DNA from: Argyresthia goedartella
Lineage: Eukaryota > Arthropoda > Insecta > Lepidoptera > Argyresthiidae
Assembly (NCBI GenBank): GCA_949825045.1
Contig: OX463824.1
Span: 32,148,001 to 32,212,000 of the forward strand
Length of the DNA: 64,000 bases
Reading direction: 5' to 3'
This document shows, piece after piece, positions 1 through 9,523 of the stretch. The notes below the pieces were generated by a model, which saw nothing but the letters and a program-made list of their open reading frames with translations, ran no database searches and had not been told where the DNA came from. A program made the translations under genes and the position numbers. Numbering within the stretch: position 1 is the stretch's first letter; each line of letters starts with the position of its first letter.

Positions 1-68
1 GCAATCTTATCAGTGCCTACAAGAATAATTATACAATCAAATAAACTTACCAAGTGATGTTCGATTGG

Positions 69-187
69 AATTGTCCTTCGCAATCTCGTCCGAAGATGAT
101 CACTATCGTTGTTTATCGAGACAGACTCTATACTAACAAGTAGTAAATATTCTGATCATCTGAAGGACGAGATTGCGAAGAACAATT
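69..187. repeat. imperfect inverted repeat, about 34-bp arms
   Basis: The arm at 69-102 is matched in reverse complement by 153-187; both contain the core TTCGCAATCTCGTCC or its complement. The spacer is about 50 bp. This is seen directly and looks like a small foldback element or MITE. I see no target duplication and cannot name a family. Confidence 0.6.
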
Positions 188-417
188 GAGTAAGCTCACC
201 ACATCTACTACACACGATTCACCAATACATCGAATAACATTTTAAACTACGCAACATTCAGTCGAATAGCCGGGCGGGTGGCATGGTTTGGGCGGGACCA
301 AAGAGCCTAAAATGTGCTATCTTCCTTTGTGCCTCATCCACCAAGCCCGGCACTGCAGATCACAGGTGAATATGGCAAACGTAGTACCGCCTTCTCGGAT
401 AAAACAAAGGTTACAGT

Positions 418-864
418 CTACTTCATAACAATGGACCATCTATGGAAAAGGACTATGTACTTATGATATGTCGTAGATTGTGAGCCTAGGAAACATAACA
501 CTTTATATGTGCCATCCACCCCGGTGAACGTGTCATCGGGTACACGGCACCAAATGTATGCCATCCTCTCCTGAGTCCGGCAATGGAGCAATGGCATCTT
601 TTTTTCGGCTCTTCCCGATATCGGAGTGGTTGGGAGTGTAACACAAGCCGTGTTACACTCCCAGGCAGTGGTCAGCTTGTACTCGATTCCGTCCACATCT
701 GGCGCAATTAATGCGATCCCCAGACGCCTGGAACAAAAGGCGGCCAAGATGCTCGGGACAAAGCGATTTACTAAACCGGAGTTGAAATCTCGCCTTTTAG
801 TGCCCAGATAGTAGTCGGGTGGGTATTGTTTATGCGACAAAATGGGTAAAGCGGATTCACTCAC
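418..864 (-). other. unidentified open frame, 148 codons, no ATG start
   Basis: An open minus-strand frame of 148 codons whose first codon here is GTG; the first ATG lies deep inside. I do not recognise the product. The predicted protein is of mixed composition, with several Cys and Trp and no clear membrane segment or zinc-binding spacing. Just upstream in its own orientation is GGTGAGTG, which resembles a 5' splice donor but would place the intron inside the frame. It could be an exon fragment, a transposon relic or chance. The rest of 190-1035 shows nothing I can name. Confidence 0.2.
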
Positions 865-1040
865 CCAAGCATTTGCGGCCTAGCCAACTGGATTTTGTAG
901 TCGTTATAGAGGATTATTTATATTCTTTGTAAACAAATACGGCCTGCCTGTTGAGAGTTAAGAAAATAATGTAAATTTTCTTGACAGTCAGCAGATTCCG
1001 TTTTCAATTAAATATGGTATTTGGAAGAGTAGTCAAAGAT

Positions 1041-1090
1041 CCGGTCTAGTGCGAGTCTAACTTGCGCACGAAGGGTTACGTACCACTGTA
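1041..1090 (+). repeat. fragment of the AGGGTTCCGTAC dispersed repeat family
   Basis: Contains AGTGCGAGTC and GCACGAAGGGTTACGTAC, matching a motif pair I know as very common in lepidopteran genomes. Related pieces lie at 6165-6357, 22520-22870, 25336-25520, 26590-26656, 37771-37995 and 58970-59090. Confidence 0.55.
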
Positions 1091-1211
1091 TAATGGTAGG
1101 GACATTGTGGAGTGAATAGTTTGGATTTTACATAGCATAATGTTGTTGACAAAGTTATTGTTGAGGCTACTTTCACACTCTATGCACGTAACCAGGTGCA
1201 TAAGTTTCATA

Positions 1212-1340
1212 ATTCATAATTATTTATTGCACACAAATATTTTTAAAGTTACATGAAAATAAAATGCATCCACAAAGGCGAGCTTATCTCCAAAAAGAGA
1301 TTTCTTCCAGCAAACCAAGGCAATACAGGAATTGGGCTCA
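1212..1340 (-). mobile_element. LINE 3' tail (CTGGAAGAGAT hairpin type), minus strand
   Basis: Read on the minus strand this has GGTTTGCTGGAAGAAATCTC, then GAGATAAGCTCGCCTTTG, then GTGTGCAATAAA, the same order as the 3' end of the LINE at 60367-61205 and the tails at 24120-24262 and 26240-26545. It lies immediately upstream of LINE-1, so the reading frame that seems to extend LINE-1 ORF1 upstream from 1484 to 1253 is made of this antisense tail. Confidence 0.75.
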
Positions 1341-1483
1341 TAATTAGTCTCGTGCGAACACTCACTGCGCATGCGTGTGTCCTTCCCGCACCAACATTGA
1401 AATTTACCGTCAACCTTTGGCTCGCGTTACAACACGTATTATTTTTTACTGTTTTTCGTCCTATCGGCTCCCTACTAGCAACA

Positions 1484-2404
1484 ATGCAGTGTGCTGTCTG
1501 TAAAAATAATTTTAATGACGGGGTACAATGTTCGATCTGCAAAAACCAGCTGGACTTCAGCTGTGCGAACATTGCCGAAACCACCTGGAGGAGATACGGA
1601 CCCGACAAAAGGGCACAGTGGAAGTGTCCAACGTGCCGTACTCCGTCACCTGCTGCACCCACCCCCGGCGAGCCTGCCTCTCTGGACACCATATTGAAGG
1701 AGCTCCGGGACCTTAAACGCCATATGTCTGGCATGACAGGTCTCAAGGAAGATATGCAGACCATCAAAAAAGAGCTGTCCGACCTCAAAGACTCATGTAT
1801 CTACATGAGTGAAAAAGTCGTGGAGCTCGGTGGAAGGCTTACTAGTGTTGAGACCAGGGTGACCAACCTGGAGAAATTTCAGGATAGTGTCCATAATTTG
1901 CAAAAGAAATTAACCAACACAAAGCTCGAATTATCTGCCCAGGAACAAAGATCGCAGCTGAACAATATTGAATTAAAGGGAGTACCTATCAAGAAGGATG
2001 AAAACCTCTTTTCAATCGTTGAGAAGGTCAGCAGCAAAATTGGTTACGCTGTGCCTAAGTCCCAGATTAATTATATATCTAGGGTTCCTATGCACAATAC
2101 TAAAGAGAAACTTATAATAGTCGGTTTTTTAAACAGATATATTAAGGAAGATTTCATCGCGGCAGCACGTGCTGAAAAGTTGGTGGCCGCGGATATCGGG
2201 TTCCAAGGAGCTACTGGCAGAGTGTACATTAATGACCACTTGAGTATGGACCAGAAAAAACTACTCACTTTAACGAAGACCACTGCTCGGGAGAAGAGTT
2301 TCAAATTTGTGTGGATAAAGCACGGTAAAATACACGTGCGCCGCGACGACTCTTCAAAAGTGATCGTAGTCAGACGTGAAAATGATTTAAACAAAATTGC
2401 TTAA
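1484..2404 (+). CDS. LINE-1 ORF1 protein: degenerate PHD finger, coiled coil, FP-type C-terminal domain
   Basis: A 306-residue product. In LINEs of this kind ORF1p binds element RNA and forms the RNP with ORF2p. Residues 3-51 form a PHD-like Cys cluster (C3, C6, C16, C19, C27, C48, C51), but the His expected at position 24 is Asp, so the finger is probably impaired. Residues about 70-160 are heptad-rich coiled coil. Residues about 165-305 match the C-terminal domain family called 'FP protein', shared by baculovirus FP25K and insect LINE ORF1. I start at ATG 1484 because the cluster begins at once; the open frame runs up to 1253 only through an antisense LINE tail. ORF2 follows 358 bp downstream in broken form, so this copy is unlikely to be autonomous. 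Confidence 0.8.
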   Translation: MQCAVCKNNFNDGVQCSICKNQLDFSCANIAETTWRRYGPDKRAQWKCPTCRTPSPAAPTPGEPASLDTILKELRDLKRHMSGMTGLKEDMQTIKKELSDLKDSCIYMSEKVVELGGRLTSVETRVTNLEKFQDSVHNLQKKLTNTKLELSAQEQRSQLNNIELKGVPIKKDENLFSIVEKVSSKIGYAVPKSQINYISRVPMHNTKEKLIIVGFLNRYIKEDFIAAARAEKLVAADIGFQGATGRVYINDHLSMDQKKLLTLTKTTAREKSFKFVWIKHGKIHVRRDDSSKVIVVRRENDLNKIA

Positions 2405-2762
2405 TATGTTGGTCACCTCACTGCACCATTATAAACAACGTTATTAACTATAAGTCATTCTTATATGTTAATTTAATTACTGTAGTTTCGTCACTTTGTA
2501 AATTGTTGTGCACCCCTGCCTTGCCAACAGCTTGTTACTATCGTATCATGTTATCCTCGCGGAATGAGGTGTCCATCTCATTTGCTCACTTTAATTTTGC
2601 AAACTATCTATTTCCTTCGCACGCTTGGCGATTTCACTGTGGATCTATATACCTCCCCGCGCTCACTATATCTATATTCTATTGTGTTTTTACCAAAATT
2701 GTTTATTATTCTGGCTTTTCATACCGCTGTTTATTGTGTTGCTATGTTTGTTTTAGTTTGCA

Positions 2763-5685
2763 ATGATTTCGTTTAATGGCTTAAGTATGTATTATAAGAA
2801 CGTACGTGGACTACGAACGAAAACTGAGGAGGTTTATCGTAATGCGTGTTTGAGTGCATATGATGTAATAATCTTAACTGAGACATGGTTATTGGATAGT
2901 ATATCTAACTCGGAGTTCTTGGATGATCGGTACCTAGTTTGGCGTAGAGACCGCGACTACTGCTCAACTGATCAAGTAATGGGCGGTGGTGTCCTGATAG
3001 CTACGCGTAAGCACTTGCAAGTTAAATTATTGCCCCATTTCAACTCACGGCAGAAGACCTCTGGTTATGTCTACGTATAAAACAAGCTCTTACACGTAAG
3101 TGGATTGACTTGTACCTGTGCGTGATATATTTGTGTGCACAGAACAATGGCTTGTCATTTAGTTCTCAATTATCTAATTTTCTTACTAATCTGAACAACG
3201 CTGTTTAAAATAACCCGTCCGATGCGTTCCTTATTGTTGGGGACTTTAATCTGAGCGGCATTGTTTGGGCTACCACACCTACCGATCATTCGAGATTTTA
3301 CCCGTCAAATATTAGTAGTACGGACGAATTTTTGCTAACTGTTGAAATGAGTGCCTTGGGTTTCGATCAGTATAACGGAATAACCAACGCGTCTGATAGA
3401 ATTATTGATCTAGTTTATTCTAATCAATTGATAACGGTATCTAAGTGTGTTGACCCTCTAACGAACAAAAATTGATTTGCATCATCCTGTTCTATTGTTA
3501 AATGCTAAAGCATTCGAAACCCCATCATTAGACTACGAGCCGCGTACCCGCTATGTATTTGACAAGGGCGATTTTGAATCAATAAATTATGCAATTAGTA
3601 GTGTCGATTGGAATGCCAAGTTTCTATCCTGTTCAATTGATGAGTGCGTTACTTTATTTAATAAATTTATATATGATCTACATAGTAAGTATATACCAAT
3701 TAAAGGCATCCGTAACTATTCGTATCCTATATGGTATAATACAGCTTTAAAAAAAGCTATTAAAGAAAAGTATAAGTTTTTAGTAAAATTCAAAAAATAT
3801 GGTAATAGATCAGACGAACTAACCTATATGCTTTTGCGTGACAGAGTTAATCGCTTGGAATCGAGTTGTTATCAAAATTATATTCAGTCGACTGAGGATG
3901 CAATAATAAAAAATCCTAAGCATTTCTGGAGTTTCGTAAAAAATAGATCTCAATCTCTATCTATCCCAAACTCGATGACATATAATAACACTACTTTTTC
4001 TAGTGGGGAGACAATTTGTAATGTATTTTCCACATTTTTTCAGTCTACTTTCCTTAACCCTACGAAAGATTTTAATTCATCTCCCTCACTTAATACTACT
4101 GCCATTGGTCATTCAACTCCTAATAATATAACCACTGATTTAGGCAATATTGAGGTTAACCCTATGGAAGTTAAGATTTTGCTGAATAAACTCGATACAT
4201 CAAAAGCACCCGGTCCTGATAATATCTCGTCGAAATTCCTTCTAAAGAGTTCTTCAACTATCGCCTATCCAATGGCTGCCTTATTTAGTAAATCACTTTC
4301 ATGTTATATTGTTCCTAGCCTATGGAAATCTGCTTTTATAACCCCAGTCCATAAGAAGGATTCTAAAACGGAAATAAGCAATTATAGACCTATATCCAAA
4401 CTATGCATTATTGCCAAAGTTTTTCGAAACTATAGTTTATAACCAAGTGTACGGTGTCTTAAAAAATACATTTAGCCCATTTCAACATGGATTCTTGAGA
4501 GGAAAATCCACAGTGTCAAACCTCATACTCCTGAATGATTACATCACTGAAGCAATGGATAATGGTCAGCAAGTCGATGTTATATATACAGATTATAGTA
4601 AGGCGTTTGATAGAATAGATCATAATACATTGATAAATAAGCTTATTGGAACGGGAATACATGGTGATCTGCTGAGGTGGTTTTCATCTTATATCGATAA
4701 TAGATCCCAGGCTGTCGTCCTCAACAATTACGTTTCTAGTTGGGTCCCTGTTCCAAGCGGAGTCCCTCAGGGATCCCTGCTTGGTCCTTTATTGTTTATC
4801 ATTTATGTGGGAGATATCGAATCGTGTTTTAATTCATCAAATCTATTGAGTTTCGCAGATGATATGAAAATTTATTCTATTATATCATCTCATGTTGATG
4901 TGATTGCCCTTCAGGCAGATTTAACTCGCTTAGAAGATTATTGCCGTATTAATAAGTTAGAGCTGAATCCTTCTAAATGTTTCGTCTGTACTTTTACCCG
5001 TAAATTCAATGTTCTTCACACAAACTATACTTTACAAGGCCAGGATCTTTCTAAATGTAATATAATGCGTGATCTCGGTGTACACCATGACTCAAGGTTG
5101 CTCTTTGATCGTCATGTTTATAAAATTGTCAATAAAGCTTCGAAATCACTGGGTTTTGTTATGCGAATATCTAAGAGTTTTACTAATATCAAAACTATAA
5201 AACTATTATATTGTACATTTGTAAGAAGTAACCTTGAGTATGCGTCTCAGATATGGAACCCGAACTATGCCACTTATATAGATCGTATTGAAAATATCCA
5301 AAAGCGGTTCCTGAGGTACCTATGTTTTAGAGTTAAAATTCCCTATAAATCCAATAACTATCTAAATCTCTGTAAACAATTTCACTTTTTACCTCTTCAA
5401 AATAGGCGGAATATTGCCGATTACCTATATATGTTGAAAATAATTAATAATGACATCGATTGTCCGGTCCTCCTGAAACTTAAATTTGTTGTTCCACAGA
5501 GGTCACTCAGATTCAACTCTCCATTAAATGTGCCTAGAGCCTCAACTAACTATAGACAAAATTCATTTTTGATACGAGCAAGCAGGACTGTTAACTGTTT
5601 TAGCAAGTTGTTGGACATAGATATATTTCATACCAATATTGTCAAGGCAAGGCGGTGCCTAACCCTTAACTTTTTTAGTGCATAG
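2763..5685 (+). pseudogene. LINE-1 ORF2: APE endonuclease / reverse transcriptase, frameshifted
   Basis: ORF2p would nick the target and copy element RNA by target-primed reverse transcription. The endonuclease part starts at 2763 (YYKNVRGLRTKTEE, then ILTETWL) and continues in other frames with VGDFNLSG near 3240. The reverse transcriptase covers about 4150-5000, with NYRPISKL, YTDYSKAFDRIDH, PSGVPQGSLLGPLLF and the catalytic FADD box; the C-terminal domain runs to 5685. Breaks seen: a frame change near 3070, an in-frame TAA at 3206-3208, a frame change near 3470 and another near 4425. The halves 3477-4442 and 4411-5685 overlap in different frames. The pieces are collinear, so this is a decayed copy and not a chimera. 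Confidence 0.9.
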
Positions 5686-5879
5686 TGTTTATCTTTTTTT
5701 AATATGGTTTTTGTGTCAATATCTCACTGTTTGTTTTAATTGGCAAGTGTGACAAATATGATGAGTGTTCCCATGTTTAATTTTTGCTCTATTTCTATAA
5801 GTGAATATCTGTAATTGGCTTTGTATTTCTATTTTAGTTTTTAAAGAAATTTGTTTTATAGCTGTTGGTTTTCCAAATT

Positions 5880-5880
<1 letters not shown>

Positions 5881-5931
<51 letters not shown>

Positions 5932-5932
5932 A
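5881..5932 (+). repeat. (TAAA)n microsatellite tail of LINE-1
   Basis: About a dozen TAAA units follow the LINE-1 3' UTR. The same unit ends LINE-2 (12652-12681), LINE-3 (44276-44293, complementary strand) and the tail at 30088-30130. A microsatellite end instead of poly(A) is typical of CR1-type LINEs. Confidence 0.85.
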
Positions 5933-6164
5933 TATATAAAATGGTAGGCAGTGCACAATAAATACTATAACTAAAATGCCTACGAATAAATTAACTACAT
6001 ATAAAATACAGATAGGAAATACAAAATAACTACCGATATGTACTACATAAACTTTACATATAATCATATAAATACAATAGCTTTTACGAAAGAGAGAGCT
6101 AGTGTATTAAGTGTAGTAAGTTTGTATGTGGTATTCAAAGAATTGTTGTGTGAAAATTTCATTA

Positions 6165-6357
6165 TTATTTTTTTAGTATTTGTTGTTATAGCGGCAACAG
6201 AAATACATCATCTGTGAAAAATTCATCTGTCTAATTATCACGGTTCATGAAATACAGCCTGGTGACCGACGGACGGATGGAAGGACGGACGGACGGACAG
6301 CGGAGGCTTAGTAATAGGGTCCCGTTAGGCACCGTTCGGCTACGGAACCCTAAAAAC
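6165..6357 (-). repeat. AGGGTTCCGTAC dispersed repeat, minus orientation
   Basis: Contains TGTTGTTATAGCGGCAACAG, a CGGACGGACGGACAGCGGA run, AATAGGGTCCCGTT and the end TACGGAACCCTAAAAA. I recognise this order from many lepidopteran genomes; its transposon class is not clear to me. It is the best preserved of about seven pieces in the window. The stretch 5933-6164 before it is AT-rich with no visible gene. Confidence 0.7.
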
Positions 6358-6423
6358 TAATATCAAAACTATTATTTAGTTCGTGAGTCGTGTGTAAACA
6401 ACACTAGCATGTGGTGATGTGGT

Positions 6424-6627
6424 GACGACCTCTGTGGCGTTGTGGTCGACGCTTCCCAAGCGAGAGGTTCCAGGTTCGAATACCGGCTGAGGAAGAAAAA
6501 ATCTAATAATCCCTAGATCTTGGATGTTTACATATTTGTGACGCCGCTGTTTCTGGTTCCCACGACGCAAGGTATCCTAGTGTGGGGCCAGAAGCAATGT
6601 TTTTGCCTTGTGTAAATTGTTAAGTTA
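6424..6627 (+). mobile_element. SINE family A, copy 1 (tRNA-derived)
   Basis: The head GACGACCTCTGTGGCG carries a pol III A-box-like element and GGTTCGAATACC about 45 bp on is the B box. The body contains CTGTTTCTGGTTCCCACGAC and GTGTGGGGCCAGAAGCAATG. Other full copies: 27235, 30497, 38821 and (minus) 49165. It is no functional tRNA: the anticodon arm is degenerate and the 3' part is SINE body. Mobilisation would depend on a LINE; which one is unknown. Confidence 0.85.
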
Positions 6628-7804
6628 TGTAAATAAATGTAGATCATACATAAGTATTTACATAAAATGCTGTAAAATAACTGACTCGAATAGTACAAAT
6701 ATATCGATGCTGGAAACATATGATTTTGATAACAACAACATATGATAGCGTCCAGCGTTTTCCTATACGAGGTGGCAGTGGCACAATTGTGCCCACGTGA
6801 TTTCGACGAGCCTTTTTGTACCATATTGTACTCGAAATGACTTCAAACATGTATTCGTATTAATTTGACAACTTAATTAAATTGTTATGTCGTATGTAAT
6901 ATTAAATATATATAAGAGCTAAGTAATATAACTTTTCATATAAGTAAATAGATAACTAGCAATTAAGTTGTGTAAATTAATAATTTGCATCCCTATTTAG
7001 AGTATAAACTGATAGTAGATTATACAACAAGTAAAAAAAGGAAATTTTATTCGAGGCACGAAGCTGGATCCCAAGAGTAGCGAATGATTCTAAAGTAGAA
7101 TCCTGAGCGGAGCGAAGGATACAAGGTCCGAGTTAAAAATATTTTTTTCATGAGTTGCGTACTCTACTTTTTACCATTGACTGCGAGAAAATAAATAGAT
7201 GTTTAGTTTATATTTATCAAATTTTATTATATAATCAGAAATAAAGTAGGTACCTATAACATAAGAAAGGTATTGTGAAATTAGAACTGTTATTAGGAAT
7301 TGTTAGAAATTAGAAAATTTACTGTTATATTCTTTTGGCAGAGCTTCTTCGGAAGCAAAGTCCTGTGTATTGTTCGGGGTTTAATTGATTCAAGAATGTG
7401 GCAATCGTTTTTGGCATCTCACCTATTTTGTTGATTCCCATTGGTTGCCGAGTACATTTTCCATTATAGTATTGTATAAAAACTTGTCGATTTTTGTATT
7501 TGCCGGCCGGCTTGATAATTTTCGAAGATCTTTACGTATTCTTGTCATATTACGAACGTTCTATCAATTTTTGTTTTCGTAACTATTAAAACGACCAATA
7601 ATAAACTTTCCGAGTGTTTTTGGATGTCGTTTATTATAGTTAGCTTCAATAATTCATTACTGCGACAGGCTCCATTCACACCGAAAATTATGTATGAAAA
7701 ATATGTAGGGATCTACAGAATAACTATTAGAGTACATTGAGTTTATACTTAAATAGGTAGGAACTAACTAGTTTACGGTAATAAAGCTGTAGTCAGGCAC
7801 ATCA
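6628..7804. other. intergenic, no gene seen
   Basis: AT-rich sequence. The only structured piece is about 7060-7150, with alternating GAGCGGAGCGAAGGAT-like motifs ending in an A/T run, in the style of a dispersed lepidopteran repeat. A 65-codon frame at 7385-7582 has no recognisable content. Confidence 0.5.
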
Positions 7805-8182
7805 TTTAGAAAGGGAAATATGGAAAGTTATTACATACATACATATATACACGTTTAGCAGCAACAGTGCAAGTATTATCTTGAACCGGGGTGCATTGAA
7901 TTGAGAGTATTCTAGTAAGAAAGTGGCCAACCGATCTGGTGCAGTGATTCATCTAGAGACGCTTAATTTGCGTCATTGAGCCGCTGGAGGTATCATCAGG
8001 ACCGTCATCGTTGTTCAGCGCAGTGAGTCATTGACCGGAAGTGGCTAATTAATTACTTATCGTTGATTTATTGATCATTTAATAGCAAGCCTTAACGCGC
8101 AACGCCATCTAGTGGCGATAATCAAAACCCAAGCCCCACCTAGCTACGATCCATAGATCATCACACATTAGCACATTATACG

Positions 8183-9181
8183 ATGAAGCCAAAGTGCGGA
8201 GCATGTGGTAGGTTTACTGCCGCAACAGGTGGCGCTGTATGTGCTGTATGCAAGGGAAATTATCACAAAGCGTGTGTGTCACTTGGTGTCGAGGATGTTC
8301 CTATTAAATGGGTCTGCCCAAGCTGCATCAGCCAGAATGAGTGTACCTCGGGCCCTGAACACCTGCCTTGCGTGGATGGATCGATAGATAATGACGGCCT
8401 CACCATGTCAGAACTACTCAAAGAAATGCGCCTGATTCGCATCGAAATCACCTCCATGCGGCTAGAGTTAACCAAGATCCACTCTGATTTCAACTCGCTC
8501 CGTGCAGACGTTGAGATATGTCAAGCCAACTATGTCGACGTTAATAATAGATTGGAGAAAGCAGAAGGATGCCTAGACGTCGTCAACTCATCTCTTTGCA
8601 AGAAAGATGAAGAGATCAAGAGCCTTCGGGCCGATAACGCGAAGTTGTCTGGTCAATCCAAGGACTTACTGTCTCGCCTCACAGTGCTCGAACGCGAATC
8701 TCAGCAGAACCAACAGTGGGCCCGCCTGCAAAATATAGAAATTGTTGGAGTGCCGGAGACCGAAGGCGAATCAACCCACGGGCTGGTGAAGAAGATCGCG
8801 TCGTGTGTGGGCGTGGCGCTGGGACCGGATGACGTCGAGTTCGCGCATCGAGTGCAGCCCCTGCGCGCTGTGGCCGGCAAGCCGCGCGCCCTCGTCGTGC
8901 GCTTCAGGCAGCGCAGCACCAAGGACGCGGTCTATGCTGCATCCCGCTCACAAAACCTGGACACTGCGAAGATCGGCATGAGCGGAGATCCGTCGCATAT
9001 ACATGTGAATGAACATCTAACAGTAAAAAATAAAAAACTGTTCAACTCATGTAAGTTAAAGGCTAAAGCCTCTGGTTATAAATTTATCTGGACAAAAAAC
9101 TGTCGCATTTTTGTAAGAAGGGCTATAAATGCGCCGCAAATTTTAATATCAACAGAAACAGACTTGATGAAAATTATATAA
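8183..9181 (+). CDS. LINE-2 ORF1 protein: PHD finger, coiled coil, FP-type C-terminal domain
   Basis: A 332-residue protein. An intact C4HC3 PHD-type finger is visible (C5, C8, C20, C23, H28, C31, C45, C48). Residues about 72-175 are a long coiled coil, expected to oligomerise the protein. From about residue 178 (LQNIEIVGVPE) to the end is the 'FP protein' C-terminal domain, a likely nucleic-acid-binding module, with the conserved AHRVQP, VVRFRQR, HVNEHLT and FIWTKNCRIFVRR segments. ATG 8183 begins directly at the finger. The part of the gene coding for residues 210-260 is markedly more GC-rich than its flanks. ORF2 follows about 340 bp downstream, so its translation probably needs reinitiation or a separate start. 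Confidence 0.88.
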   Translation: MKPKCGACGRFTAATGGAVCAVCKGNYHKACVSLGVEDVPIKWVCPSCISQNECTSGPEHLPCVDGSIDNDGLTMSELLKEMRLIRIEITSMRLELTKIHSDFNSLRADVEICQANYVDVNNRLEKAEGCLDVVNSSLCKKDEEIKSLRADNAKLSGQSKDLLSRLTVLERESQQNQQWARLQNIEIVGVPETEGESTHGLVKKIASCVGVALGPDDVEFAHRVQPLRAVAGKPRALVVRFRQRSTKDAVYAASRSQNLDTAKIGMSGDPSHIHVNEHLTVKNKKLFNSCKLKAKASGYKFIWTKNCRIFVRRAINAPQILISTETDLMKII

Positions 9182-9523
9182 CTGAAATTTACCTAACTGC
9201 CGCCTTCACCTTTGTTAACATGCAATATAAACTAAACACATACACATACCCAACTCAACCACCACTAGCACAACATCACCACAACACTCACACACCCGAG
9301 AGAATTATACCTACCTACCTACCTATATTTATACCTATACATCACTATGTTATCTTTTACATCACACCAATGACATCAAAATCAATATGCTTATCAATGT
9401 GTCTAATCGGAGCCGTCTCTGTCGTCTGCAGAACTATTATTAATAACTACAACTTAAACCAATCTACATGTTATGATATAACTATGTCGAGCCAGCATAA
9501 AATTCAAAAATCATAGCTTACGC

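Larger units (their letters stand above)
1341..5932 (+). mobile_element. LINE-1: CR1/Jockey-group non-LTR retrotransposon, ORF2 broken
   Basis: Plan: 5' leader, ORF1 (1484-2404), spacer 2405-2762, ORF2 (2763-5685, disrupted), 3' UTR and a (TAAA)n tail at 5881-5932. The 5' boundary is uncertain; I set it just after the antisense LINE tail ending near 1340. The same plan and tail occur in LINE-2 and LINE-3, supporting one broad clade. I cannot separate CR1 from Jockey by eye. No target duplication was identified. Confidence 0.85.

Noticed and set aside
1253..1483. Upstream extension of LINE-1 ORF1 by 77 codons
   Set aside because: The extension reads antisense LINE-tail sequence; homology begins at ATG 1484.
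6424..6500. Functional tRNA genes at SINE heads (also 27235, 30497, 38213, 38821, 49320, 51456, 63150)
   Set aside because: A and B boxes are present but acceptor and anticodon stems do not pair, and most continue into SINE bodies.
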